NCBI RefSeq assembly: GCF_022605725.1
Contig: NC_065548.1
Span: 47,609,131 to 47,673,130 of the forward strand
DNA from: Anthonomus grandis grandis
Lineage: Eukaryota > Arthropoda > Insecta > Coleoptera > Curculionidae
DNA length: 64,000 nt
Direction: 5' to 3'
This document shows, one piece after another, positions 45,110 to 56,585 of the stretch. Position numbers and translations under genes: made by a program. How positions within the stretch are numbered: the first letter of the stretch is position 1; each line of letters opens with the position of its first letter. The notes under the pieces are model-generated. The model was not told the origin of the DNA. It did not search any database and was given only the letters and a program-made list of their open reading frames with translations.

Positions 45110-46700
45110 ATGGCTGAATTTAAGTGTGATTCGTGTCAAAAGACCATCTTGGAGAAAGAAAAATATAAGCTTCGCTGTAGCGAGAAATGTCGCCGAAATG
45201 TTTGCATGTTCTGTACTGGTTTGGATAAGGCCACAACAAAGGTACTGTATAATCAAAAGTACCATAACATTAGATTCTTCTGCAATGTTTGTGACTCTCC
45301 TACTTTAAAATACCTTCATGACAAGGTTTCACAGTTACAAAAAGCGCAGATTCCTTTAGACATTGTTGATGCTTTGGGTTCATGTCTCAAAAAGAATACG
45401 GATCTCTACCCTGTCATTACAGAACTATATGACATCTTGAGTCAAAATTATCCCAAATGGAAGGTTTTGTTCGAGAAAATGGATGACATTCACAACTTGC
45501 TTGCCAATAGTAGATCTGAAAATGGTCAAGAGTCAATGTTTCACTCAATCAGGGATATGAAACAAGAGCTCTTTAACCTGTCTTCACTTCTTTTGGGAAA
45601 TCACGACGAATTCGTCAAGATCCAGATTCATGATTCCCCCAATCAAGAACTTGCCAAGGAAATGGAAGATTTACGGAAGAGTATTAATCAAATGGCCCCT
45701 AAAATGGAAAAGTTGACAGTTAAGGAAAAAGAAATCCCTAAATACATTCCAACAATAGCAAAAAGATCCGTTTCCATTTCTATACAGACCGATCAGGAAC
45801 CAGAAGTTTCGCCCCCTACAAAAAGAATAACGGTTTCACCTTAAAAAACCATAACTAGGAAAGAATGGCATTACCTAATCGTCTCTAATATTTCTCCTGA
45901 CTATACAGTAAACCGGCTCGCTCACTACGTTAAAGATAAGATCCAGACTAATGTTTTTATTCGATGTTTTTCCTTCACGCAAAATGAAGACAGTGTGAAC
46001 TCCAGCTTTAAAATAGGTGTCCAAAACAAGGATCTTCTTAGCCAGCTAAAAGAGACGAACGTATGGCCGGCTGGTGCTGTAGTGGATGGACGAAGGATGG
46101 GACCATTACCACCGTTAAATTCTCCACCGGCAGCTAATAAAACCTTAACTCCCAAACCTGTCTCAAATCAGTTCAATATGCTTCAAATTGATTCAAATAA
46201 AGATGCGATAGCTGCATCTAAGTCATTTGGACAAGAAAATGTCAGCTTCAAACTTGTGGAGAAGGCCAACGATGATGATGGACTGCATAATATGGACCCG
46301 ATGACTTCTCCAGTAGTGCGAATATCCCAAAAATCTGATGCGGAAAATGGGACGCTACCTGTTGGCTAGACTGAGAGACCCCACCATCTTAAAAACTCTT
46401 AGGCTCTACTTGGCATACCTTTATGACCAGCCTTCCAACGTCTGTCTCGAAGGCCACACCAAGACCAGTGTCAAGCTAATGCTAGCTTCGGAGGGCCTAC
46501 CTACTAACATAGACTCCCTCCGACGCTTGTATATCCGTTTCCCCGACGTCTATGGAATTGGTGCAGCCGAAGTGGAAGAAGACCTCTCCGCTTTTAGATC
46601 CTTCTTTTCTTCAGAGAAAATTTTAAGGCTTCAAAAAATACGAGAAAGTCAATCTAATTATTTTTCCAGTGGTTCCTCATCTAGGAACAAAAATTTTTAA
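45110..46700 (+). pseudogene. Family B ORF1: PHD-like zinc finger, coiled coil and RRM-like region
   Basis: The start 'MAEFKCDSCQKTILEKEKYK' opens a Cys4-His-Cys3-like finger ('CSEKCRRNVCMFC', 'FFCNVCDSP'). Residues about 60-200 are helical, including 'MFHSIRDMKQELFNLSSLLL' and 'EMEDLRKSINQMAPKMEKLT'. A Pro/Ser linker ('QTDQEPEVSPPTKR') ends at an in-frame TAA (45842-45844), after which the same frame continues with 'KEWHYLIVSNISPDYTVNRL', an RRM-like strand-helix start, and 'NVFIRCFSFTQN'. A frameshift near 46365 leads to 'LKTLRLYLAYLYDQPSNVCL'. PHD plus RRM-type ORF1 proteins bind element RNA. Only one stop and one frameshift disable it. Confidence 0.7.
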
Positions 46701-46705
46701 ATAAC

Positions 46706-49312
46706 GTGACGCGACCAGAGGATCAAGCACCCTCTGATAAATCGGATGATGGCAAGCTTAGCGTATTTCTTCTTAACATTCAGTCCTTAAGACACAAAAC
46801 TAATGAATTATTTCTTTTATTAGAAGAGCTAAATTTTCCAGAAATAGTTGCTATAACCGAACACTGGCTAAACATTGATGAACCTGTTTTTGTTCAAAAT
46901 TACACTACAATAGCAAGATTTAATAGAACTAATTTATCTCATGGGGGGCACTATGATTATGTCTATAAACAACGATTTTTCACCGGTAACTAAGTTTGAT
47001 AACTTTTTATCAGAAAAAGTATTTTAATTTTCCATAGTTTACCATAATACATACGACCTCTATATTATTTGTGTATATAGAACACCTGACGCTGACTTAC
47101 AGACTTTCCTTCAAAAACTACTAAGCTTGCTAGAATCCTTGCCCTTAATTAATTTTGTGTGGCGACCTTAATATTGATTTTTCCAGTGTGTGTGCTGCTC
47201 AAGAATCTCTTCACTCTATTTTCGTCTCAATGGGTATAGTAATGCATATTAACTTTCGTACCAGAATAACTAGAAATAGTTCTAGTACCATCGACTATGT
47301 CGTGTCATCTTTTGCTCCTGAACTCGTAGATTGTACGGTTTTTAATTCCGGATTTTCTGATCATGAAGCTGCACTAACTAAATTTTCCATAAATTCTAAA
47401 GGCAAAAACACGTTACGTAAATTAGGCCGTGTTTTTGGCAAAAATAATTTCTTACAATTCAAGAACTTATGCCAAACGGCTGATTGGGATTTTCTTTCTG
47501 ACGATATAGATAGTGAATTTTCTAGTTTTATCAAGTATTGCAGATAAGTCGTTTCCTCTTAGACCTATCAAAATTAAACATCATAAGCCATGGACCACTA
47601 AAGGCTTACGTGTTTCTGCAAAAAACATGCGCTCATTATCACACCTGAAAAAATTTACAGACAGCGTATTTTTTCATAACTATGTCAAGCTTTATAGAAA
47701 AATGTGCCATAAGACTATAAAAGCTGCAAAAGATATTTATTATAATAAAAAGATGATCGAATCAACGAATCAAGTAATGTTGCCAAAGAAACATGGTCTA
47801 TTGTAAATGAATTAAGAAATAAGACTTCTTCATCTAGCACTATCCCTACTTCACCTGAGGACCTTAATCACTACTTTGTTAATGTAGCTAAAAATCTAAT
47901 GGCTACCACAACACCTTCTCACGATCCTCGTTCATATCTCCCAAATGAAAATAAGCTCTCAGCTTCTTTTTTACCCCCATTGTATCAACAGAGATTCAAA
48001 CTACAATTAATAAAATAAAAAACAAATCATCATCTGGTACAGATGGGCTCACTCTCAAAATGTTTTCCAATCTGCCAAATTGCACCTTAATCCATCTAAC
48101 AAACTTAATTAACAAGTCATTCCAAAATGGAGTCTTTCCTCCCTGCCTTAAGACTGCAATAATTATTCCTTTGCATAAGGGAGGAGATAAACAACAAGCT
48201 TCAAACTATCGCGCAATCGCACTCCTTTCCACTTTATCAAAGATCATTGAACGATTGGTTAAAAAAAGGCTCTTATCGTTTCTGTTTAAATATAAAATTC
48301 TTCACCAATTTGGATTCTTGAGTAACAAGTGCACAAATGATGCTATGTTTTCTCTCTTTAATAGTGTTTACACCAGTATAAATAATAATCATTCAACAGC
48401 AACAATTTTTTGTGATTTTTCCAAGGCTTTTGATTGTGTAAACCATAACATCTTAATTGGCAAATTGAATCACTATGGGTTCAGAGGAACGCCCTTTGAG
48501 TGGTTTAAATCGTATCTCAGTTACAGAAATCAGCTTGTAAAGGTTGATACGACGAAGTCTTCTTGCAAACCAATAGAATGTGGGGTACCTCAAGGTTCAG
48601 TCCTGGGCCCTATTTTGTTTCTGATTTTTATAAATGACATGGCCAATCTTAACATCAGTGGCAAAATCTGTCTTTTTGCTGACGATACTAGCTTTACATG
48701 GAGCAATCCGGATGCTAGGTCACTACATGCTACTATTTCTAATGACTTAATTACCATTAAATTGTGGTGCGATTCTAATCTTCTGTGCCTAAATGTCTCA
48801 AAAACTAAAGTCTTATCATATAAAACTACTATTCAACCCTTTGTACTTAACGACACCAGTTTGGACGTTGTAGAATCTGTGAAGTTCTTGGGACTTAATG
48901 TTGACTACTCCGTAAAATGGGACTAGGGCATAGAGATGCCTTATATAAAAAATTAAGTTCAGCATGTTTTGCCTTAAGAGCAGTTTCCAGGGAATTAAGT
49001 TTTCAAACATCAAGAACAGTTTATTATGCCTTTTTTGAGTCACATCTACGTTACGCCCTTCCATTCTGGGGCACATGCGGTGTGACTCAATTTGAGCGCA
49101 TCTTTAAATTACAAAAGAGAGCAGTTCGGTATCTGCTTGGACTTAATAGCAGAACTCACTGTCAAGAAATCTTTAAAAAATACAAGATACTTACTCTTCC
49201 CTCTTTATTCATATTGGAATCTATTTGCTTAGTACGCAAACATAAGTCAGAAATGCCAAGTAGTCATACTTTCTGGAAAAAGCCTTGTACGCAGTGGAGG
49301 ATTTTTTTCTAG
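46706..49312 (+). pseudogene. Family B ORF2: endonuclease and reverse transcriptase, several frameshifts
   Basis: Endonuclease blocks are 'VFLLNIQSLRHKTNELFLLL', 'EIVAITEHWLN', 'FVCGDLNIDFSS' and 'FSDHEAALTKFS'; about 100 residues around 46960-47060 are damaged or deleted. The reverse transcriptase shows 'LHKGGDKQQASNYRAIALLS', 'TIFCDFSKAFDCVNHNILIG', 'ECGVPQGSVLGPILFLIFIN' and the catalytic 'CLFADDTSFTW'. The C-terminal part is 'SRTVYYAFFESHLRYALPFW' and 'RIFKLQKRAVRYLLGLNSRT'. Frame changes occur near 47150, 47520, 47800, 48010 and 48925. It is ORF2 of the full-length element, with ORF1 directly upstream. Confidence 0.82.
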
Positions 49313-49651
49313 GATAACTTTTTGGATATCACACACACACTGGCTCTTTTTATGTCTTAAAATAGAGAATATATTAGTTTTTTTTTTTTTTAGTAAATGA
49401 ATTGCACTTTCATTTTGTATTTAATTAATTTACTGTTATTGACTATTGTGTTTATTTTTATTCACATTTTATACGTCATGATGTATATTGACCAGGTACA
49501 TTGTTTTTGTACTGTTTTGCATGTATTTATTTTGTTTGTACATTTATTTTTATTTTGTGTGTTTTGTTTTGTTTTTATATGTTTTTTTTATTAGCTTTGT
49601 CTACAAAATTTTGTAATTTTTTGACAATAAAGCATATGATTGATTGATTGA

Positions 49652-50275
49652 CAATAACATCGTTATCCTCTATCTTACCCAATTACGCATCTAAATTCAT
49701 TCCACTTCGTGCATTTTCAGCCTTCCTCAGATGCAAAGTCTTTTCTACCTTTATGTTGTTTATTGTTTCTCTAGCTCCTCCAGCTTTAATTTTTTGTTCA
49801 AACTCATCGCATTTCCTGCAGCTATCAGATACAGGTGCATGAAAAGTTAAGTTAAACTTTTTTTTAAACACATTTCTGAATACAAAAAGGGATACAGGTT
49901 CAACTATGTTATCCTCAGATTTGTATAATGAATACATTGTTGTTAAATTTAGGGTAGGGGACAGGTAGCATAGGTTTGGATTTTTTTTTCGCGAATAATG
50001 AGATTGGTACTTTGGAAATTTGGAGATAAAATCTATGACTTTTTGAATATATTTTTTTTTGCCCATTCTGTCCTTGCTTGGTGTGTTGCCTTGCTCTTTT
50101 TGACGAAGAGCACGTGTTAATCGTCCACTCGAAACTCTTAAATTTTTTTTGAAAAACTCTTTACAAACTGAAATGTCAACACCCCTGTCATTGGGCAGGT
50201 AATAGATTCTGGTGTATGTTCTAGTGTCAGTATTAACTGTGTAAGTAGATTTACGAACAAGCTTTATTTGACCGC
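49652..50275 (-). pseudogene. DUF7869-like protein gene, N-terminal half (copy 2)
   Basis: The minus strand is open from about 50275 with 'KLVRKSTYTVNTDTRTYTRI', 'YYLPNDRGVDISVCKEFFKK', 'NLRVSSGRLTRALRQKEQGN', 'KVIDFISKFPKYQSHYSRKK', 'NLCYLSPTLNLTTMYSLYKS', 'FHAPVSDSCRKCDEFEQKIK' and 'HLRKAENARSGMNLDA', then an in-frame TAA just before the B insertion. 'CRKCDEF' marks a Cys pair that may bind zinc. Blocks of copy 1 (25520-26720) occur in the same order. No start codon was identified; the true N-terminus or an upstream exon is missing. Confidence 0.65.
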
Positions 50276-50279
50276 ATAG

Positions 50280-51120
50280 CTATGCAGTCTGTAAATCGAA
50301 ACTGAAAAGCTCATAAAAATTTTGTTAGAAGCTTCGAAAAAAAGGGTAGCATATACCTTCAAGCATCGCCTAATTACAAATATTCAGTTTTAATTTGTGT
50401 GCCTCCTTATCCCGTTACAATAGCATTAAAAATAAACCACCTACATTTAAACGAGAAGGAAATGTACGCATCGCCTTAATTAATATTAATATTTTTATTG
50501 GGTGCCCACGTTTCGTCATTAAAAAGTTTATTTTAAGCGTACCCAAGAATAATTTTGAAATTGGTCTATTTTCGGCGGACGCCGTAGTTAGTGTCAATAA
50601 TGATGTTGTTTTGAAAACACTGGCGCTGCTGCAGGAAGCTGGACGAGTGCCAACAATATCGCTAGTTTAAGGTGGGCTCTTAATTATTTGCTCTGGTTAA
50701 TATATGGTTTTGCCGGAATCCAACAGAACTCACTAGAACTGTTAAAATTAATTTAGTAAAGACAATATTTTAAGTTATATTAATTCATTTATTTAATGAT
50801 TATGTAATTAAACTACCAGATGTTACAAAATACAGTACAAATATTTTAAGAGCGTATTGTTTGAGTCAAAATAAGATTTTTTGAAATTATTTTTAACTAA
50901 TAATATCGCTGAGAAGAGTTTCTTTGAATGTATCGAATGATATAAATTTGGGTACACTTTTCAAATTAATACTTCTAAAAAATACGATAAATAACGCAGC
51001 TCGGTTTTAACACACACGTTTCCCGCTATCGTCTCAACTAAGGCCTTTTTCCTGAGCCCATTTAGTGATTCCGAAATGAGCAACCTCAACCTTTAAAAAA
51101 CGTTTCAACCCTGAAAACGG
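50280..51120. other. Intron, no gene supported
   Basis: AT-rich. A 91-codon open frame at 50395-50670 has no recognisable pattern and is not called. Confidence 0.4.
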
Positions 51121-51124
51121 AATA

Positions 51125-51861
51125 GCAACTAATGTAATAATAATAATAATTATAATAAAAACGTTTATTAGTCATTCAAAAAGCAAAAAAAAGTACAAAA
51201 AGAGGTACAATCGTTACCCTTAGCAATATAATTTTTTACACACATAGTAATAATGAAAGTAAGTGACCAATAGGCCATTATATTCAGACTTTTAGGAAGT
51301 TCACCCAAATTCTGTTGAGGTCTTAGAATTTAAAAATCGTATGCAAAAAAAATAAACAGGAACATATACATAAAAAAGGGATGGGATAGAAAGAGGAGAG
51401 GGGAAGATTAAGCTATAATATCAATTTTAAATTCCATCTTTGTATATAATATTTTAAAAAAAAACTTTTTTTATTTTATTCTAAAAATTTAATTTGCACA
51501 TTAATATTAATAGTTATTTTTAATTAGTTTAGAAAGAGAAAATTTATGCGTTGAACAAATGGCGCTTAAATTTTGCCTTAAATGCGTTCTCGGACATCGA
51601 AAATCCTAATATTTTTAATTTATTAACTGAAACAGTTAATACATTTTCTTCTTATATTTAAATTGTGTACATCTGTTCGATAGGTCACCTTTCTAATTAG
51701 ATATGGTGGAGTTTCCCATTTAAGCACCTTATAAAAAAACAAACAGAAAGCAGCAATCCTCGATCTTCCATTTTTAGCCATGCTGCGTCCTTCAGCTTAT
51801 TAGATACATGCTCTCTTCTTTTTATGCCAAATATAAGCTTAAAGCAAGAATTTTAGAGGTT
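51125..51861 (-). pseudogene. Outer family C element (minus), C-terminal part with TAA tail
   Basis: The minus strand reads 'NSCFKLIFGIKRREHVSNKL', 'KDAAWLKMEDRGLLLSVCFF' and, after a frame change, 'LIRKVTYRTDVHNLNI', the same C-terminal pattern as the family C copy at 41100-41400. Its 3' end carries TAA/TTA units (51128-51155). The reading is cut at 51861, where a plus-strand C copy begins. The upstream part of this same element appears to resume at 60773. Confidence 0.65.
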
Positions 51862-52439
51862 AGGGGTACCTCAAGGGTCTATCCTTGGGCCTCTTTTATT
51901 TCTTGTTTACACGTCAGACCTACCAAAGGTTTTAAATTTATCAGAAATTCACCAGTATGCCGACGATACGCAGGTTCTCCACTACTTCGATCCCAACGAT
52001 AATTTAGTTGAATATAATTTAAATGCTGAAGTCAATTCAATTTCAATCTACTCAAAGGAGCATAACTTAATAAGCATAATTAATCCAGCCAAAACTAAAA
52101 TGATACTTTTTTCAAATAAAAATACTCGTAAAAATGTTGTTTCATCCGTTAAAATTCAATTGAATAACACATTAATTCCTTTTTCTGATAATATGAAGGT
52201 TCTTGGATTGACTTAAGATAGCTCTTTACGGTTCAGAGAACATATCAGTATTCTGCTAAAAAGATGTTATTTAAGAATGCGTATGCTTCATGCTAACAAA
52301 TTAATTTTAAATTATAAAACTAGGAAAAAACTTACTGAAGCTTTTGTTTTATCCATTATCCAATATTGTTTAATAGTTTATTTTCCCTGTTTAGATCAAC
52401 AGGCACAGTACCGTTTACAACGTGTTCAAAACACCTGTT
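51862..52439 (+). pseudogene. Inner family C element (plus), reverse transcriptase part
   Basis: 5'-truncated at the motif 'GVPQGSILGPLLFLVYTSDL', followed by the catalytic 'HQYADDTQVLHYFDP', 'KEHNLISIINPAKTKMILFS' and 'LQRVQNTC'. One in-frame TAA lies near 52214. The frame is cut at 52439 by the poly-T border of family A copy 2 and resumes at 56586 with 'CRFIFNLRRFDHVSQ' in the same frame. Confidence 0.75.
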
Positions 52440-52913
52440 TTTTTTTTTTTTTTTTAATGGTAAACACAAGCACAAAATGAAAGTCCTATGTCCTATGTGA
52501 TATTTGTGGGCATTTATCTTGAATCACTGCAGGTTGTATGCGTCGGGAAATATGTGAGGTGGAAGCCCGTTCCACAAAGAAGATGTTCTCCAGATGAATG
52601 AGTCCCGATACAGCGACGTCCTTGGGGTAGGCAGGTGGACTCGATGTTAATGAGCCGCAACTGCTAGACGCGTCCTTCTTGCCGGAACAGCCCTGGGTGG
52701 AATCTAAACTTTAAACTATGCTTGGGTGCCGAGCTCCAGACGTGCGAGCAATACTCGAGGAAAGGGCGTATTTGAGCCTTATAAAGAGTTAGCAGCTGTT
52801 CTGTTGTATAGAGTTTTTTCGTTTTGAAAAGCACTCCGAGTTTTTTGGAAGCCGCCCTGGCGACCTCGGTCGTGGTCATGCCAGGACACACTGTTGGTGA
52901 CCTCGACTCCTAG
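52440..52913 (-). pseudogene. Family A copy 2, 3' part
   Basis: Left border is a T13 run, the complement of the poly-A tail, next to 'atggtaaacacaagcac'. The minus strand encodes 'VARAASKKLGVLFKTKKLYT' and 'LEYCSHVWSSAPKHSL', then jumps to the sequence after the 'IPPRAVP' region, so about 200 bp are deleted compared with copy 1. At 52913 the coding sequence ('LLGVEVTNSVSWHD') is cut by the AAAG tract of family B copy 2. Confidence 0.8.
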
Positions 52914-52923
52914 AAGAAAGAAA

Positions 52924-52976
<53 letters not shown>

Positions 52977-55597
52977 AAATGTGCTATATTACGTAAGAAT
53001 AATCTTGTGTACAAGCATCCTACAAGCTAAAAAAACAAAACACAAATACAATTTCAAAAATTGACAAAACAATGAACAAAATTAAACACAAGAAGACAAA
53101 ACTTTTTGAACATACTTAAATTAAAAATAACTAAATAAAACAATCAATTACTAAATAAAGGTAAACTTATTGACAAGGTTAAAACCTATCATTAAAAAAG
53201 TCATCCAGGTTATAATATGCCTTAGCCAATAAAAACGACTTTAATTCTCTTTTAAATTTCTTAACATCCGATATATGTCTAACACACAGAGGAACATGAT
53301 TGTAAATTTTTTTACTTATGTAAATTAATGAGTTTTTGGTAAGAGAAGACGTAGGAATAGGTAGGGGAACATCATTTACACGACGAGTCAAATGGCCAGT
53401 GTCAGAGGGTAGTTTGGGAATTTTGTGAATAAGAGCAGCTGTTTCTAAGATAAAGAGTGAAAAAAGAGTTAGGATTTTTTCAGAAATGAAGAGGGTTTTG
53501 CAAGAATCTCTTAACTTAGCAGAACACAGGTATCTAACTGCTTTTTTTTGAATAACAAAGATAATGTTAAGTAGCCCCTTATTGGTTAAACCCCAAAAAG
53601 GCAAGCCATATCAAATATGAGATTCAATAAGTGAAAAGTACACTGAACGTGCAACCACCCCTCCCAGCTCTTGTTTTGCCATTCTTACTGCAAAACATCC
53701 AGAAGATAGTTTCCCAGCTAAATGTAAAATATGATCTTCAAACCGAAGGCGACCATCAATGGTAATTCCTAGGAACTTGCAGCACTTTTTATTCTGCAAT
53801 AGGGAATTTTCGTCAAATATCAGACCCTGAACATCGCACTTAAACCCCATAATAGACGTCTTTCTTATTCATTATTAAACACGAGCCTGTTGGAAGCACA
53901 CCACCCTGATAAAATCTGAAGGTCTTCAAGGATACAAGTCTTAATATAAGCAGAATTTTTATGGCTCCATAGTATGGTGGTATCATCAGCAAACTGAACC
54001 ACCTTGCCCTGCAGTTTCAATGAACTCAAGTAATCCACATACAGTAAAAATAACAGTGGTCCCAACACTGAACCCTGGGGAACGCCGCATTTTAGGGATC
54101 TAGAAGCAGACAAACGCCCAGACACTGTAACCTTCTGAGTACGATTTGATAGATAGGACTCAAGCCATCGCAACGCTACGCCTCTAAAACCATATTTATC
54201 GAGCTTAGATAACAGTATTCCATGATCCACACAGTCAAATGCCTTGGATAGATCACAAAACACTGCCGCCGATGACTCTCCAGAATTCAAGGACACATAG
54301 ACGCTCTCCAAAAAGCTAAAAACAGCATCATGAGTCCCTTTACCGGCTTGAAATCCAAACTGATTTGCAGACAACATGCCATTATGATGTAAAAAGGACA
54401 AAATTCTGCTTTTTGCAAGTTTTTCAATTATCTTAGAGAGGGTAGACAAAATAGAAATGGGACGGAAATTACAAGGCTGATCCAAATCTCCACTCTTATG
54501 AAGAGGGATAACCACTGCCTCCTTTAAACATGAAGGAAAAATGCCAATATGTAAAGAATTGTTTATGGTAGAAACTAAAGCATTTAAGGCTGAATCAGGC
54601 AAAAAGAGTAACAACCTCGAAGATATCCCATCAGCTCCAGATGATTTATGGTTTTTAGGCGTTTGATTTCATTTTTTACTTCGGTAAGTTCGACAGGATG
54701 AAAGAAAAATGAATGCTCAACCGACACTTGTTGAAGATAATGTAAGGGATCAATGTTACTACGAATGCCCTTGAGCAAGATATTAGGTATATCACAATAA
54801 TAGTCGTTCAAAATGTCAGGTCTTAACTCCGGTTCCGATACTTTTCTATGGCAATGTCTAAAATCATTAATAATCGACCAACACTCTCTTTGCCTATTTG
54901 ATGTCATATTTAAGCTATCCCTATAATAATTAGATTTTGCTGCTTTAATTGTCTTTCTGTACAGACTACGGTATTTCTGATGATATACAAGGATATTTTC
55001 ATTCGTGGTATATTTGCACAATTTAGTCAAAAAACGGAGGTTTTTAGCAAAAATTCTAAGGCCTCTTGTAACCCATGGTTTTCGTTTCTTAGTTTTAAGC
55101 CTCATTTTAGGAAAGCACTGATTGATCTTATCACACAGAACTTGAAAAAATAAAGTAAGTGGGTCAGAAGCCGTTTCAAGTGCATTCCAATTTACCGAAG
55201 CTGTAGCAGCAGAAAAAGCATTGAAATTTCTCCTGCTGAAAATTCTTCCCATATAATGAGATGAAGGTGATACAGTATTATATGGCATTTTAGCAAGAAT
55301 AGCTTCATGGTCAGAAATACCAGATGGGAGTACTGTGCATAAAACGTCATCAAAATTTGTACAGAAATAGTCAATTGTAGTTGCAGATGAAGAAGTTATT
55401 CGTGTGGGAGAAAGAACGTGCATTTTCAAGTCGTAAGAATTTAAAATACTTAAAAGAGAAGTACGTGGCAAGGTTTCATCAGTGTAGTTGATATTAAAGT
55501 CACCAGCCAATATAACCTTAGAGTGTAGGGACAACTGGGATAAAAGAGAATCAAGTTTGTCCAGAAACATAGCAATATCTCCTGTAGGTGGCCTTGT
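52914..55597 (-). mobile_element. Family B-like non-LTR retrotransposon copy 2 (TTTC tail), nested in family A copy 2
   Basis: The minus-strand 3' end is a (TTTC)n tail, seen on the plus strand as GAAA units at 52914-52978. The 5' end is truncated inside the endonuclease at 'RPPTGDIAMF' (55597). Both borders cut the family A frame between 'KSSLHL' and 'LGVEV', which are adjacent in copy 1. Only about three to five bases (AAG/AGAAG) are duplicated. The element is about 2.7 kb. Confidence 0.82.
53179..55597 (-). pseudogene. Family B copy 2 ORF2: partial endonuclease and reverse transcriptase
   Basis: Order on the minus strand: 'LAGDFNINYTD', 'SPTRITSSSATTIDYFC' and 'SGISDHEAILAK' from the endonuclease; a linker 'KTKKRKPWVTRGLRIFAKNL'; then 'IPLHKSGDLDQPCNFRPISI', 'AVFCDLSKAFDCVDHGILLS', 'KCGVPQGSVLGPLLFLLYVD' and the catalytic 'VVQFADDTTILW'. 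The thumb and tail follow ('CCKFLGITIDGRLRFEDHIL', 'GLPFWGLTNKGLLNIIFVIQ'). Frame changes near 54600 and 53860 and a TGA near 53608 inactivate it. Reverse transcriptase motifs are similar to, but distinct from, the full-length B element. Confidence 0.83.
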
Positions 55598-56374
55598 AAG
55601 ATGTAAAGATGATTTCATTGGCAATGTTTTCCCTGCCATAACCAGCTCCGGGCCACCAAGGTTAGTCTTCATCGTAAATACTGCAGCCTGCGTTTTTTTA
55701 GCGTTAAAATTGACCAAATTGTTACCGCCCCACTCCAAGATTGCTCTAATATCGTTGTTGGTTGAAGTTACTTGTTGCTGTCTAAGATTCTGAGAACTTG
55801 CGGCTGTCGTTCGTTTGGCGGACTTAAATGTGGAAATAAGTGTGCTATTGTCCGCAAAGCTGTAGATTGGATTGACAGTGGTTCCTAGCAAATCGTTGAT
55901 ACATATCAAGAAAAGGGTGGGGGATAGAATGCATCCTTGAGGGACTCCAGCGTTAATGTTAAATTTGTCGGAGAGGTATCCATCGACGGCTACTTGGATT
56001 GTTCGTTGTTCAAGAAAACTTTTGATCCAATTCAATAATAAGTTTTGTATGCCGATTGAGGAGAGCTTGGTTAGTAGTCCCTTATGCCACACTCTGTCAA
56101 ATGCCTTGGAAATATCAAGAGCGACTGAGCGGGACTCGCCGTGCTTCTCCATGGCCTCCGTCCACAAGTGTGTGACGTAGGCCAGAAGATCGCCGGTGGA
56201 TCTAAGCTTTCGGAAGCCGTATTGATGATCGCTGATTAGTCTAGATGATTCCAGATATCTTAACATTTGTTGGTTGACTGCTTTCTCCATAATCTTTGAT
56301 ATTACTGGAACTAGTGCAATCGGGCGGTAATTGGAGAGCATTGTCTTCTTCCCCTTTTTGGGTACAGCTTGCAC
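54584..56374 (-). other. 596-codon chimeric open reading frame spanning two nested elements
   Basis: By chance the frame stays open across the border at 55597. The first about 260 codons are the family A reverse transcriptase ('MQAVPKKGKKTM' to 'LPMKSSLHL') and the remainder is the family B endonuclease and linker ('TRPPTGDIAMF' onward). No known protein has reverse transcriptase before endonuclease in this way. It is an insertion artefact, not a designed gene, but gene finders would report it. Confidence 0.85.
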
Positions 56375-56585
56375 TCGAGCAGTTTTAGTATTAGGACTGG
56401 AATTCCATAGGGTCCAGAAGCTTTGTTGGTGTCTACGCTTTTAAGAATTTTATTTATAATTCGTTGGGGAAACGAAATTTCTCCCATTGATGAATTCACC
56501 CTTGGCAAATATGGCGGTGTTTTGCCTTGCGAGTGCAGAGTAAAATTGGACGCGAAGAGTTTACCTAGTAAGTTGGCTTTTTTCC
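55598..56585 (-). pseudogene. Family A copy 2, 5' part
   Basis: The minus strand shows 'MPRVNSSMGEISFPQRIINK' and 'SVDTNKASGPYGIPVLILK', then an internal deletion of about 100 bp, then 'VPKKGKKTMLSNYRPIALVP', 'SVALDISKAFDRVWHKGLLT', 'GVPQGCILSPTLFLICINDL' and 'YSFADNSTLIS'. The second catalytic Asp of the usual 'FADD' is replaced by Asn. The 5' end is truncated at about 56585, next to 'cctgtt', which is also found at the other border of this copy (52434-52441). Confidence 0.82.

Larger units (their letters stand above)
44704..49651 (+). mobile_element. Full-length family B non-LTR retrotransposon with 8-bp target duplication
   Basis: The unit is flanked by 'caataaca' on both sides (44696-44703 and 49652-49659). 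It has a 5' untranslated region of about 400 bp, ORF1 with a PHD-like Cys/His finger, ORF2 with endonuclease and reverse transcriptase, and a 3' end with tandem GATT/TTGA units (49637-49650). When the unit is ignored, the flanking DUF7869-like frame reads straight through ('DNDVIAFDLM'), which fixes both borders. Layout and tandem tail fit CR1/Jockey-type elements. Confidence 0.9.

Noticed and set aside
50395..50670. A 91-codon plus-strand open frame
   Set aside because: No start context, no domain, and it lies in AT-rich intron next to a fossil gene.
51125..52439. 5' inversion (twin priming) of a single family C insertion
   Set aside because: Both oppositely oriented parts contain the same C-terminal region and their own 3' tails, so they are two separate copies.
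52913..52980. AAAG/GAAA tandem as an independent microsatellite
   Set aside because: It sits exactly at the 3' border of the nested B element and is better read as its tail.
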